A stretch of DNA of 64,000 bases from Phycisphaeraceae bacterium (GCA_028282805.1 JANQHD010000028.1:62001-126000), one strand, 5' to 3'. Numbered from the stretch's first letter, positions 8,664 to 17,754 are shown. Numbers and translations are program-made. Notes: generated from the sequence alone by a model not told the origin.

Positions 8664-9178
8664 GGTGACCTCCCATCGTAATCCTGAGCACGACTGACTG
8701 TACCCACAAACTCTATGCCAGATAAAGCCTGCTGTTCGGTGCCGGGCTGCATAATTTCCAGAAAAACCAGTTCACGGGTCGCGTAGCGGGGGTGAGCGCC
8801 GATTAAATGCATGGTCAGGCCGCCACGGATGTCGAGGATCCGGCAGAGGATTTGGGCCACAGTCCCCCGCAGCACCGCCTGGTCACCCGGCCGATCGAAG
8901 CCTTCGTCCAATAAACCCTGCTCGGTCAGCCAGGCGACGCGTTGTTCGTAGCTGGTGTTGGGGTCGGTTTCGTTGGCCAGCTCGATCAGGCCGTGGAACG
9001 CGTCGTTGTTGGTCGTCACCGGTTCGTCGGCCAGGCCGTGCCAGAAGTCGAGCTCGGCGGAGGCCTGGTTCTCGTCGTATTCGGTGATCAGCGGGCTGGC
9101 GTGGCGGGTGCCTTCGCAGCCGAGGGTTCCCAGGCCGAGCAAGGCCACGATCGGGTAAATCGTCATCGCGCGCATCAT
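8660..9178 (-). CDS. Lipoprotein of unknown function
   Basis: 172 residues. A type II signal peptide ends in LLGLGTLGC, giving Cys21 as the lipidated residue. The mature part is mostly helical and acidic, then ends in a beta-rich stretch (HPRYATRELVFLEIM, GIEFVGTVSRAQDYDG). No family was recognised. It sits 41 bases downstream of the barrel gene and overlaps the FecR gene by four bases, so it is probably an envelope partner of both. The start at 9178 follows an AGGG-like sequence; an in-frame ATG at 9202 is also possible. Confidence 0.65.
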   Translation of the reverse strand: MMRAMTIYPIVALLGLGTLGCEGTRHASPLITEYDENQASAELDFWHGLADEPVTTNNDAFHGLIELANETDPNTSYEQRVAWLTEQGLLDEGFDRPGDQAVLRGTVAQILCRILDIRGGLTMHLIGAHPRYATRELVFLEIMQPGTEQQALSGIEFVGTVSRAQDYDGRSP

Positions 9179-9219
9179 GGTATCCCTGTGAGTCGGGCTC
9201 ATCGCAAGGGTAAAGTCGG

Positions 9220-10728
9220 TCAGAAGGCGTAGGCCACACCGGCGTAGAGGTAGTGGCGTTCGTCGTTGTCGGCCGAGACCGCCGTGCCGGGGAAGTACAC
9301 GCCGTACCGCACGAACACCCCGAAGTCGCTGGTCACGCGCCAGTTGGCGTACACGTCGGCCTCGACGCCGAGGAAGTGGTTGTTGCTCGTCGCCTCGTCG
9401 ATCGGGGCGCCGGAGTCGAGCTTGTTGTACACGAAGAAGTCCACGCCCACCTGCATGTCGCGGAACAGGTCGCTCTCGCGCAGCGGGAAGGTCGACCCGC
9501 CCAACCGCACCATCGCCAGGTTGCTGACCGGCGCGGCGAAGGCCAGGCCCGTGTTGGCGAAGCCGAACGCGTTGAACGCCTTGTCGTGGGTGTTGGGCCG
9601 GTTGCCGCCGAAGGTGTTGGACGTGTCCAGCGCGCGGTCGTCGTCGCCGCTGGCGAAGATCGTTTCCAGCTCGATCTGGCTCTTGGCGTCGTCGAAGAAG
9701 TAGTACGTCAGCTCCGTGCGGACGGCCCACGCCTCGATGTCGTCACGCGTCTGGTCGCCCAGCACCAGCCCGATCGGCGTCGGCACCCCCGCCACCAGCA
9801 CGAAGCTGTTCGAGTTCGTCTCGCCGGTCTGGTACACCGCCTCGAGCTCGTAGCCCAGGCGGGGCATCAGCTTGCCCGTCGAGCCGATCGCGAAGTACTC
9901 GCTGTCGTAGTTGAAAGCCGTGGGGAACGCCGTGGCGCCGATCGTGATCACGCCGAAGTCGTCGTCGTTGAAATCCCTTTGTACCAAGGCGTAAACGAAC
10001 GGCTTGTGGTTCTCGAAGCCCAGGTACGTGAGCTTGCCGCCGAAGAACTTGCGGTCGGTGTCGGTGTCGTAGCCGGGCCGCGACGAGTCGATGTCGATCA
10101 CCGAGCTCTTGGGCGTCATGCCGAACAGCGTCTCGACCTCGAACACGTTCGCCAACTCGGTCTTCGTCGTCACCGCGTAGAGCTGTTCGCTGAGCGTCAG
10201 GCCCGTCGCCCACTCGACGTACTGCCGGCCGGCCTTGACCGTGAAGTTCCAATCGGAGTAGCGCCCGTCGTAAGCCTCGACGGCCCGGCGGTAGTCGAAC
10301 TTGTACCACCAGCGGTCGCCGATGGGGTAGTCGAAGCGGTCGCCGCCGCCGGTGCGGAACGAGTCGTTGTTGTTGAAGTCCTGGTACAGGAACCGCAGCC
10401 GGCCGTAGAACTCGTGCACGCCGTCGATGCTCAGCCGGCCGTACACGCGGTTGTCGTACTGGCGCAGGATGCGGGTCGACTGGTCGTCGTCGTCGACGGC
10501 GAGGAACCCGAAGTTCACCAGCGCCCCGTAGTCCAGCAGCATCCGCTCGCCGAGCGACAGCGACGGGTTGGCCCGCAGCACGTAGTTCTCTTCGGCGTCG
10601 CGGAGCTGTTGCTCCAGCCGGCGGCGTTGCTCGTCACCGATCTGTGCGCTTGCGGGTGTTGCCCCGACCCAAGCCATGATGCCGAGCAGGCCGACCCACA
10701 GCAGACGATTGACATGATGTTGGTACAC
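9220..10728 (-). CDS. Outer-membrane beta-barrel protein (alginate-export-like)
   Basis: 502 residues. A signal peptide ends at ATPASA; a short charged helix (DEQRRRLEQQLRDAEE) follows, then alternating amphipathic strands to the end. The last residue is Phe in YAGVAYAF, the classical signal for outer-membrane insertion. Overall pattern and length resemble alginate-export type porins, though the substrate cannot be told. Translation must start at GTG 10728, since later ATGs would destroy the signal peptide; a GGAG lies ten bases upstream. First gene of a unit with a lipoprotein and a FecR protein. Confidence 0.75.
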   Translation of the reverse strand: MYQHHVNRLLWVGLLGIMAWVGATPASAQIGDEQRRRLEQQLRDAEENYVLRANPSLSLGERMLLDYGALVNFGFLAVDDDDQSTRILRQYDNRVYGRLSIDGVHEFYGRLRFLYQDFNNNDSFRTGGGDRFDYPIGDRWWYKFDYRRAVEAYDGRYSDWNFTVKAGRQYVEWATGLTLSEQLYAVTTKTELANVFEVETLFGMTPKSSVIDIDSSRPGYDTDTDRKFFGGKLTYLGFENHKPFVYALVQRDFNDDDFGVITIGATAFPTAFNYDSEYFAIGSTGKLMPRLGYELEAVYQTGETNSNSFVLVAGVPTPIGLVLGDQTRDDIEAWAVRTELTYYFFDDAKSQIELETIFASGDDDRALDTSNTFGGNRPNTHDKAFNAFGFANTGLAFAAPVSNLAMVRLGGSTFPLRESDLFRDMQVGVDFFVYNKLDSGAPIDEATSNNHFLGVEADVYANWRVTSDFGVFVRYGVYFPGTAVSADNDERHYLYAGVAYAF

Positions 10729-10762
10729 GTCCCTGATTCTCCATGTCGTTTAGATGGCAGAG

Positions 10763-10792
10763 ATTGTACGGCCCCGCATACGCTAGCCGCAA
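10763..10792 (-). promoter_or_regulatory. Candidate sigma70-type promoter for the barrel operon
   Basis: On the minus strand, TTGCGG (10792-10787), an 18-base spacer and TACAAT (10768-10763), about 35 bases upstream of the GTG start. The -10 is close to consensus and the -35 is weak. Confidence 0.4.
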
Positions 10793-10952
10793 TGTGCCCG
10801 ATGCTCGACCATCGCCCGACCGTGGCGACAAAACACTCCGCGCCGGCCCTGCGCCGGTTGCTCGTGCCTTTGACTTTGATCGGGTAAAGTGCTTCGGGCT
10901 CACCAATCGGGCCGACATCCGCCGCCTCGCGAAACACGCTTGGAGCCGATCG

Positions 10953-11990
10953 ATGAGCGATCACACCCTGTTGCAGCCGTATCTCAGAACGCTGGCACGG
11001 GGCGCAAGCCTTGATGAAGCCAACGCTTACGCCGCTTTTGAACTGATCATGACCGGCCAGGCCACCGACGCCCAGATCGGCGCCCTGCTCGCCGCGATGG
11101 CCGTGCGGCCCGGCGGGCCCAGCGTCGACGAGATCACCGGCGCCGCCAAGGTCATGCGCCGCCACGCCGCCGCCGTGGCCGTGCCCGACGGCCTGAACGT
11201 CATCGACACCTGCGGCACCGGCGGTGACAGCGCCGGCACGTTCAACATTTCCACCGCCGCCGCGCTCATCGCCGCCGGCGCGGGCGCCGCCGTCGCCAAG
11301 CACGGCAACCGCTCGGTCACCAGCAAGTCCGGCTCGTCGCAGGTGCTCGAAGCGCTCGGCGTCAAGCTCGACGTTCCGCCGCAAACCCTCACCCGCTGCC
11401 TCGAACAGGCGCGCATCTGTTTTTGCTTCGCGCCCGCGCACCACCCGGCGATGAAGCACGCGATCGGCCCACGCAAAGAACTCGGCTTCCGCACCGTGTT
11501 CAACGTGCTCGGCCCGCTGACCAACCCCGCCGGCGCCAAGCGACAGGTCATGGGCGTGTTCGACGAAGCGTTGACCGAACCCATCGCCCACGTGCTCGCC
11601 GCGCTCGGCAGCGAACACGCCATGGTGTTGCACGGCTCCGGCCTCGACGAGCTCGCCCTGCACGGCCCGACGCGCATCAGCACCGCGCGCGACGGCGCCG
11701 TGACCACCAACACCGTCACGCCCGAAGAACTCGGCTTCAACATCACGCCCCTCGACACGCTGACGGTCGACAGCGTCGAGCGGTCGGCCGAGGTGATCCG
11801 CAACCTGCTGTCGGGCGAAACGGGCCCGGCGCGCGACATCGCCACGCTCAACGCCGCCGCCGCGCTCGTCGTGGCCGGCATCGCCGACGACCTGAAAGCG
11901 GGTGTGCAACTGGCCGGCGAAGCGATCGACTCGGGCAAGGCATTAGCCGCGCTCAACGAGTTGATCCGCATCACCAACGACACCGCTTAA
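10953..11990 (+). CDS. trpD: Anthranilate phosphoribosyltransferase
   Basis: 345 residues. Transfers phosphoribose from PRPP to anthranilate, the second step of tryptophan synthesis. The PRPP-binding glycine motif IDTCGTGGDSAGTFNIS and the following KHGNRSVTSKSGSSQVLEALG, plus the Mg-binding DEL segment (GLDELAL), are all present and the length is normal. The ATG at 10953 has a GGAG seven bases upstream; a longer frame from 10743 covers the promoter region of the divergent barrel gene. It stands alone, without other trp genes nearby, as is common in planctomycetes. Confidence 0.96.
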   Translation: MSDHTLLQPYLRTLARGASLDEANAYAAFELIMTGQATDAQIGALLAAMAVRPGGPSVDEITGAAKVMRRHAAAVAVPDGLNVIDTCGTGGDSAGTFNISTAAALIAAGAGAAVAKHGNRSVTSKSGSSQVLEALGVKLDVPPQTLTRCLEQARICFCFAPAHHPAMKHAIGPRKELGFRTVFNVLGPLTNPAGAKRQVMGVFDEALTEPIAHVLAALGSEHAMVLHGSGLDELALHGPTRISTARDGAVTTNTVTPEELGFNITPLDTLTVDSVERSAEVIRNLLSGETGPARDIATLNAAAALVVAGIADDLKAGVQLAGEAIDSGKALAALNELIRITNDTA

Positions 11991-12076
11991 ACCCGACGAC
12001 CACCCACGTAGAAAGCCCACATCGCCCTCGCCCGCCCGATAGCGTGCCGTACCGGTGTCCTCGCTTTAGCCATAAC

Positions 12077-12097
12077 TTGTTTTTCGACGAAAAACAA
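12077..12097. promoter_or_regulatory. Perfect 21-bp palindrome downstream of trpD
   Basis: TTGTTTTTCG-A-CGAAAAACAA, perfectly symmetrical, in an AT-rich gap between convergent trpD and the M32 peptidase. The core GTTTTTCGACGAAAAAC has the same layout as the palindromes at 180, 423 and 574. It could be a protein-binding site or, with a T-rich stretch at 12120-12140, part of a weak terminator. Confidence 0.35.
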
Positions 12098-12169
12098 CTA
12101 AATCTAAATAGTGCAAAGTCTTTTTAAATAAAGTTTTAAGTCAGTAAATCGCAACGAGTGTTTCGTGTT

Positions 12170-13684
12170 TTAAAGCCCGTACAGCGGCCGCAACTTGCCC
12201 TCGACGTGACGCATGAACGGATCGGCCGACAGCTTCGAGCCGGTCACGTGCTCGCACAACGCCTCGCTGCGATACGTCTTGCCCAAGGCGTGAATGTTTT
12301 CATTCAGCCACCGGCGCAGCGGTGTGAACTCACCACGCGCGAACATCGCGTCGACGTCGCCGAGTTGGTTGCACGCCGTTTCGTAAAACTGCGCCGCGTA
12401 CAGGCTGCCGAGCGTGTACGTCGGAAAGTACCCGATCGAACCCATCGACCAATGGATGTCCTGCATGCACCCCGCCGCCGGGCCCGGCACCTCGACGCCG
12501 AGGTAATCGTGGTATCGGCTGTTCCACGCCTCGGGCACGTCGGCCGCCCCCAACTCGCCGCGCGCCATGAGCCGTTCCAACTCGAACCGAATCAGAATAT
12601 GCAAGTGGTATGTGACTTCGTCGGCTTCGACACGGATCAACGAACGTTGCACCACGTTGCACGCGGCGTACGCGTCGTCGCCACCCGCGCCCGCCACCGC
12701 ATCGCCGAAGTACTCGCCCAGCTTCGGCCCCGCCCATTGCCAGAACCCGCGCGATCGGCCGACGTGGTTCTCCCACAGCCGCGACTGGCTCTCGTGGATC
12801 GACAAACCCACCGCGTCGCCGGCGGGCTGGCCGATCTTGTCGGCGGGCAGGCCCTGCTCGTACATGCCGTGGCCGGCCTCGTGCATGGTCGAGCCGAGCG
12901 CATCGGTGAGCATGTCCTCATGAAACCGCGTGGTCAGGCGCACGTCGTGGCAGTGCGTGCCGCCGCAGAACGGGTGCGCCGCGACATCGAGCCGGCCGCG
13001 CGAGTAATCGAAACCGATCTGCTCTGACACCATGCGCACGTAACGCATCTGCGCATCGATCGGAAGCTTGATGTCGTTGAGCTTCGCGCTGGGCGCGGCG
13101 CCGTTATCGAGCAGCTCGTTGGTAAACGCCACGAGGCGCTGCCGCAGCGGGCCGAACACGCCCTGCACGTACGCCGCGTTCATGCCCGCCTCGTATCCCT
13201 CGGCCAGCGCATCCCACGCCTCGCCGTCCTCCGCCCAGCCGTAACACTCGGCCTGCGCAATGTTCAGGTCGATCACCTTCTGCAGGTGCGGCTCGAACAT
13301 GCCAAAGTCGTCCGCCTTGCGCGCTTGCTGCCACGCGGCCTTGGCGGCGCTGGTCACACGAGCGACCTCCGCCACCAGCTCGGCCGGCAGCTTCGTGTTG
13401 CGGTCGTAGTCCCGGCGGATCTCACGCAGGTTCACCGCGCTGCCGCTGGTCGGGTCGCTGATCAGGTCGATGTCCGACTCGCACTCGGCGAGCCACTCGG
13501 CGATGCGCGGGCTGGTCGCCAGCTCGTGCGCGATCGACGCCACCTGCGCCAACTGCTCGCCGCGGTAAACGAGGCCGCCGGGCGGCATCATCGTTTCCTG
13601 GTCCCACCCGAGCAGGCCCATGGTTGCGTGCACCGCCGACAGTTTTTGCTGGTGCGCGATCAATTGGTCATAGGTTTGGCTCAT
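12170..13684 (-). CDS. M32 family metallocarboxypeptidase
   Basis: 504 residues, the normal length for thermostable carboxypeptidase 1. Removes C-terminal amino acids from peptides in the cytoplasm. The Zn-binding HExxH is HEAGH at 268-272 with the family context TMHEAGHGMYEQG; the preceding HPFCGGTHCHDVR and the later GLSIHESQSR (a second conserved H-E-S) also match the family. The start ATG overlaps the stop of the RdgC-like gene (ATGA, 13681-13684), so it is the second cistron of a coupled pair. Confidence 0.93.
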   Translation of the reverse strand: MSQTYDQLIAHQQKLSAVHATMGLLGWDQETMMPPGGLVYRGEQLAQVASIAHELATSPRIAEWLAECESDIDLISDPTSGSAVNLREIRRDYDRNTKLPAELVAEVARVTSAAKAAWQQARKADDFGMFEPHLQKVIDLNIAQAECYGWAEDGEAWDALAEGYEAGMNAAYVQGVFGPLRQRLVAFTNELLDNGAAPSAKLNDIKLPIDAQMRYVRMVSEQIGFDYSRGRLDVAAHPFCGGTHCHDVRLTTRFHEDMLTDALGSTMHEAGHGMYEQGLPADKIGQPAGDAVGLSIHESQSRLWENHVGRSRGFWQWAGPKLGEYFGDAVAGAGGDDAYAACNVVQRSLIRVEADEVTYHLHILIRFELERLMARGELGAADVPEAWNSRYHDYLGVEVPGPAAGCMQDIHWSMGSIGYFPTYTLGSLYAAQFYETACNQLGDVDAMFARGEFTPLRRWLNENIHALGKTYRSEALCEHVTGSKLSADPFMRHVEGKLRPLYGL

Positions 13685-14979
13685 GTCGTTACCTCCTGCG
13701 GCGTGGTCACTTCAGTGACCACGCTCACCGGCTCACGAACTTGCGGCGCCGGCGCGACCGGTTTCCGCCGCGCGGTGATCCACTGGCGCATGTGCTGGCG
13801 GATTGTGTCCCACCGCTGCGAGGTGCGCTCGGCGAGAAACGCCGCGTACAGCGCGTCGAGCGTGTCGCTCAGCGCCGTGGTCAACTGCAATCGCGCTTCG
13901 ACCAGGTCGTGCGGGTGCTCGACCTCGTGAATCTCCGGCAGCAACGCCGACGAAACGATCATGCGGTCGGCCTGCAGCGTCAGCTCCCACTGGTGCTGGC
14001 CGTCGGAAACGATCAGCCCGAGCTTGCGGGGCCACTTGCCCGCCGACAGGGCGGCGGCGGCCTCGTTCATGCGCGTCGGCGCACCGCCGCGCAGCGTCTG
14101 TTTGCCGTCGGCGTCCCACGCGCAGTCCATGTCCAGCGTTTTGTCGATGGCGATGAACGCCTCGGTCTCGCCGTCGGGCAGCGTGATCGGCACCACGCCC
14201 TCGGCGGTCTCGAGCCGGTGCCACAGCCACAACGCCCACTCGTTGCCGAGGAAGTCCTTCATATCGCCCGCCTTGGCGACCCACGGCACGACCGGCTCGC
14301 TCAGGTCGCGCCGCCCGTCGGCGCTCTCGTAGTCGGCCGTGGCCTTGGCCGGCGGGCCGGTGAAGGCACTGGGGCGCAGCGTTTCGAGCGCATCGCGGTG
14401 GGGCTTGTCGGCCATGAGCCTCGCGGCCAGCGGCCCGGCGCTGACCGGCTCCAGCGTCAGGTCGAACGCTTGGTAGAACAGACTCACCAACTTCTCGCTG
14501 ACCGTGTTGCCCGCGCCCCCGGCGTACACGGTCTGGCTCGCCAGGTCCCACAGCACGGGCACCATCTTCGACTTGCGGAACTTGCCCGCCGCCAGGTCTT
14601 CCTGCATCTGCCGGCCGGCCAACTCCGCGGCCTCACGCTTCTGCGCCTTGCTGGCGAAGCCCGACGGGTTCTCCGCGGCCAGCGCCGTGGTGTTCATCGT
14701 TTTGTACGCCTGCTTGATCGCCGGGGGCACCTTGTGCGTGTCGAAACGCATCGCCAGCAGCACCATCCGGCCGAAGTTGTTCTTCTCGAAACTGAACTGG
14801 GTGTCGAACAGGTGTTCGCCGGTGACCCAACCGACCTCGACCTCGTTGGGGGCGCCGATCTCGGTCTCGCGGAAGCGGTGCTCTTTGAGGGTGTCGAGCA
14901 GGTTGTCGTCGCAGACGGCCGGGCCCTCGCCCGAGTACTGGAAACGCGTGTACGTGATGCGGCCGGACTGGAATGCCAT
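13681..14979 (-). CDS. RdgC-like recombination-associated protein
   Basis: 432 residues. The N-terminal half follows the RdgC pattern: a GWV motif (VEVGWVTGEH), a strand with MRFDTHKVPPAIKQAY (compare EKILPSPVIKQAL in E. coli RdgC), a charged helix SKAQKREAAE, then FRKSKMVPVLWDL and an SEKLVSLF helix. RdgC is a ring-shaped DNA-binding protein that limits RecA activity. This protein is about 130 residues longer than the E. coli protein, with a diverged C-terminal half. The start at 14979 gives the conserved N-terminus; the open frame runs on upstream without similarity. Coupled to the M32 peptidase. The assignment rests on pattern similarity only. Confidence 0.6.
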   Translation of the reverse strand: MAFQSGRITYTRFQYSGEGPAVCDDNLLDTLKEHRFRETEIGAPNEVEVGWVTGEHLFDTQFSFEKNNFGRMVLLAMRFDTHKVPPAIKQAYKTMNTTALAAENPSGFASKAQKREAAELAGRQMQEDLAAGKFRKSKMVPVLWDLASQTVYAGGAGNTVSEKLVSLFYQAFDLTLEPVSAGPLAARLMADKPHRDALETLRPSAFTGPPAKATADYESADGRRDLSEPVVPWVAKAGDMKDFLGNEWALWLWHRLETAEGVVPITLPDGETEAFIAIDKTLDMDCAWDADGKQTLRGGAPTRMNEAAAALSAGKWPRKLGLIVSDGQHQWELTLQADRMIVSSALLPEIHEVEHPHDLVEARLQLTTALSDTLDALYAAFLAERTSQRWDTIRQHMRQWITARRKPVAPAPQVREPVSVVTEVTTPQEVTT

Positions 14980-15123
14980 GCGGTGATCTTTCTCGCCGAT
15001 ACGCGGTGCGGGGTGGTGGTTTCGAGTCAGGCAATATACGCCCTCGGCTTTGCAGTAGCCACGGCAGACCTGTCGATAATTCTCCATAAGTGACAGCCTC
15101 TCCGGGCCCGAATTGGAGCAAAC

Positions 15124-16014
15124 ATGAACTTCCCCGACTGGTACCAGCAGGCCATCATGCAGACCGCCCGCGTCGGCGAGCTCGACGTGTTTTTCGCCTT
15201 CGGCTGCCAGAAGTCCGGCACCACCTGGCTCGAGCACCTGCTCGACGGCCACCCGCAACTGGCCTGCGCCGGCGAGGGTCACATCGGCGACCTGTTGGCG
15301 AACCTGCTGCAACAGGCCGCCAACGCCTACAACGCTAAAGACATGGCCAACTGGAAGCTCGACGAGCAAGACCTGTTAAGCCTGATGCGCCTGGCCGGCG
15401 ACCGCCTCCTGCACCGCTACCTCCAGCGTCGCGACAAGCCCGGCCTCAAAGCCGTGGGCGACAAGTCGCCGGAGTACGCGCTGACCATGCCCGTGCTGGA
15501 TCGGCTGTACCCGAACGCCAAGTACATCCACATCATCCGCGACGGGCGCGACGCGTGCGTGTCGGGCTGGGCGCACCTCAAGCGTGCGGGCCAGCAGTCG
15601 CAGTTCGAACGGTTCGAAGACTACGCCGAGTACTTCGCGCAGCACCACTGGGTGCGTTACATCGTTACCGCGCAGGAGATGGGCGCGCAGCTCGGCGACC
15701 GCTACATCGAGGCACGCTACGAATCGCTCAAGGCCGACCCCGAGCCGAAGGTCGAACACCTGCTGGCGTTTCTGGGTGTCGACTGCGACGAGCAATCGGT
15801 CGCGGCGTGCCTGGAATGGGGCTCGTTCCAACGCCTGTCCGGCGGCCGCGCACCGGGCGAAGAAGACACCCAATCCCACTTCCGCAAGGGCATCGTCGGC
15901 GACTGGCACAACCACTTCAGCGCCGAAGCGATCGAACGCTTCGAGCACCACGCGGGCCCCGCACTCGACGCGCTGGGTTACCCCCGCGGCGACACGGCCG
16001 AGGCCGTGGCGTAA
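15124..16014 (+). CDS. Sulfotransferase family protein
   Basis: 296 residues. The PAPS-binding loop is visible as QKSGTTW (29-35), and the 3'-phosphate motif as IHIIRDGRDACVSGWAHLK near residue 140, followed by YESLKADPE. Such enzymes move sulfate from PAPS to an alcohol or amine on a carbohydrate, lipid or peptide; the acceptor cannot be told. A GGAG lies seven bases before the ATG. It is divergent from the RdgC-like gene. In a genome with several sulfatases, both addition and removal of sulfate are thus encoded. Confidence 0.87.
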   Translation: MNFPDWYQQAIMQTARVGELDVFFAFGCQKSGTTWLEHLLDGHPQLACAGEGHIGDLLANLLQQAANAYNAKDMANWKLDEQDLLSLMRLAGDRLLHRYLQRRDKPGLKAVGDKSPEYALTMPVLDRLYPNAKYIHIIRDGRDACVSGWAHLKRAGQQSQFERFEDYAEYFAQHHWVRYIVTAQEMGAQLGDRYIEARYESLKADPEPKVEHLLAFLGVDCDEQSVAACLEWGSFQRLSGGRAPGEEDTQSHFRKGIVGDWHNHFSAEAIERFEHHAGPALDALGYPRGDTAEAVA

Positions 16015-16070
16015 TCAATCATCTTACGGATCGATCAGTTCGGATACGTTGGCATGTATAATCGCACGAT

Positions 16071-16583
16071 ATGCTCTATCCATGGGATCAACAATTAACC
16101 GATAGCCAGCGGAAAGACATCGCAGAGTTGGCCTGTCGGTTTGATATAGGCTGGATCGAACACAAGCACTTCATCGAGTGGGCTGATCGTCAGATAGCAG
16201 GGTCTGACGAGCCTTGCATGGCAATTATTGATCTGGCCATCTCACAACCCCCACCCAACAGCATTGAACGGCTGCTCTTTCGCGACTGGATTGGATCGAT
16301 GTATTGCTCAGACGATTACGTGGTTGGTGTTCGGAGAACGTTTTTGAGGCTAAGGGCAGCCGTTGAATCAGGTTCGATCTCCGTTGGGCAAGCCATTGCT
16401 GATGGACTCGATCTTGCGTTTGGTGTTGGCTATGAATCGCAGATATACGCGCATTTCAGCAATCTCGATGTGGACCGCGAGGTGTGCCATGACCATGGTG
16501 ACAAACCAGATCATCTCAAGTCTCTAAACGCATGCACGATCGAAGCACTCCAGAACTTTGGTGATGGCACTTGGGATTTCTAG
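16071..16583 (+). CDS. Hypothetical protein, AT-richer than its neighbours
   Basis: 170 residues with no recognised family. The sequence is soluble, rich in Asp, Ile and aromatic residues, and mainly helical (DSQRKDIAELACRFDIGWIEH; VGVRRTFLRLRAAVESG). Codon use is clearly less GC-rich at third positions than in the sulfotransferase and prfA genes on either side. It starts 56 bases after the sulfotransferase and its stop is 12 bases from the convergent prfA stop. The composition suggests recent transfer; small orphan genes like this are sometimes immunity or toxin-associated proteins, but nothing in the sequence proves it. Confidence 0.6.
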   Translation: MLYPWDQQLTDSQRKDIAELACRFDIGWIEHKHFIEWADRQIAGSDEPCMAIIDLAISQPPPNSIERLLFRDWIGSMYCSDDYVVGVRRTFLRLRAAVESGSISVGQAIADGLDLAFGVGYESQIYAHFSNLDVDREVCHDHGDKPDHLKSLNACTIEALQNFGDGTWDF

Positions 16584-16595
16584 AAATGATCTGGC

Positions 16596-17672
16596 TCACA
16601 GCGCCGCGAGGCGTTGGGCCTTGTCCTGCTCGATCAGGGCGTGGACCATTGCGTCGAGTTCGCCGGCGAGTATCGGTTGCAGGTTGAAGCTGCCCGCCGA
16701 CGAGCCGAGGCGGTGGTCGACGGCGAGGTTGTCCTTGTAGCGGTAGGTGCGGATGCGTTCGCCGCGCTGGCCGGTGCCGATCATGGCGCTGCGTGACTCG
16801 GCGCGCTCGGCGTCGGCTTGTTTCTTGAAGTGCTCGTACACCCGCGCCCACAGGAGCTGCCAGGCCTTCTCGCGGTTCTGGTGCTGGCTCTTGGTGTCCT
16901 GCATGCGGACCTCGATGCCGGTGGGGGTGTGCTTCATCTTCACGGCGGTGGCGACCTTGTTGACGTTCTGCCCGCCGGGGCCCTGGGCGGTGGTGATGTC
17001 GATCTCCACGTCGTCCTCGTTGATCTGAACGTCCACGGTCTCCGGCTCGGCGAGCACGGCCACGGTCGCGGTCGAGGTGTGAATCCGGCCCTGCGACTCG
17101 GTCGCGGGCACGCGCTTCACGCAGTGGGTGCCGCCCTCGTAGCCGAGGTGTTGCCAGACATTCTCGCCCTTGACGGAGACGACGGCGGACTTGAAGCCGC
17201 CTAAGTCGGCGGGGCTGGCGTCCATCACGTCCCACTTCCAGCCGTGGGCCTGGGCGTAACGCTGGTACATCTCCAGCAGGTCGCCGACCCAGATGCCCGC
17301 CTCGTCGCCGCCGACGCCGGCGCGGAGTTCGAGGATCACCGCGCCGATCGCGCGGTCGTCGGAGGTGACCAGGTCGCCTTTGATCTGCTCGATCAGCTCG
17401 GCGGCGCGCGCCTCGACCTGCGGCAGCTCGTCTTTGGCCATGGCGGCCATGTCCGCGTCGTCGTCGCCGAGCATGGCGCGCAGGTCCTCGGCCTCGGCCA
17501 ACGCCGCCCGGTAAGCGGTGTACTGTTTGACGATCGGCTCGATCGCCGCCCGCTTCGTGCTCAGCGCGATCATACGATCCGGGTTCGACGCGACGGCCGG
17601 GTCGGCCAGGTCGACATCGATCCGCCGGAGCTGGTTGGCCAGTTCGTCGAGTTTGGAGATGAGGGCGGTCAT
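16596..17672 (-). CDS. prfA: Peptide chain release factor 1
   Basis: 358 residues. Reads UAA/UAG stop codons and triggers peptide release. The catalytic GGQ is at 233-235 in AQGPGGQNVNK, and the stop-codon-reading tripeptide is PAT (189-191, in KRVPATESQGR), which marks RF1 and not RF2. Full length. The region directly upstream of the ATG is a GAGTCTT tandem array (17672-17746), leaving no normal Shine-Dalgarno close to the start; the best match, AGGA, is about 13 bases away. Confidence 0.97.
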   Translation of the reverse strand: MTALISKLDELANQLRRIDVDLADPAVASNPDRMIALSTKRAAIEPIVKQYTAYRAALAEAEDLRAMLGDDDADMAAMAKDELPQVEARAAELIEQIKGDLVTSDDRAIGAVILELRAGVGGDEAGIWVGDLLEMYQRYAQAHGWKWDVMDASPADLGGFKSAVVSVKGENVWQHLGYEGGTHCVKRVPATESQGRIHTSTATVAVLAEPETVDVQINEDDVEIDITTAQGPGGQNVNKVATAVKMKHTPTGIEVRMQDTKSQHQNREKAWQLLWARVYEHFKKQADAERAESRSAMIGTGQRGERIRTYRYKDNLAVDHRLGSSAGSFNLQPILAGELDAMVHALIEQDKAQRLAAL

Positions 17673-17746
17673 TGAGTCTTGAGTCCTGAGTCTTGAGTCT
17701 TGAGGTGGGGAGCCTTGTGCTCAAGACTCATCCCTCAAGACTCTCA
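17672..17746. repeat. GAGTCTT heptamer array with inverted arm
   Basis: GAGTCTT, GAGTCCT, GAGTCTT, GAGTCTT in direct tandem (17674-17701), then a GC-rich loop and the inverted words CTCAAGACTC..CTCAAGACTC (17720-17745), forming a large imperfect hairpin. It fills the leader of prfA. The same word family recurs at 33240. Confidence 0.85.
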
Positions 17747-17754
17747 CGCCATGT

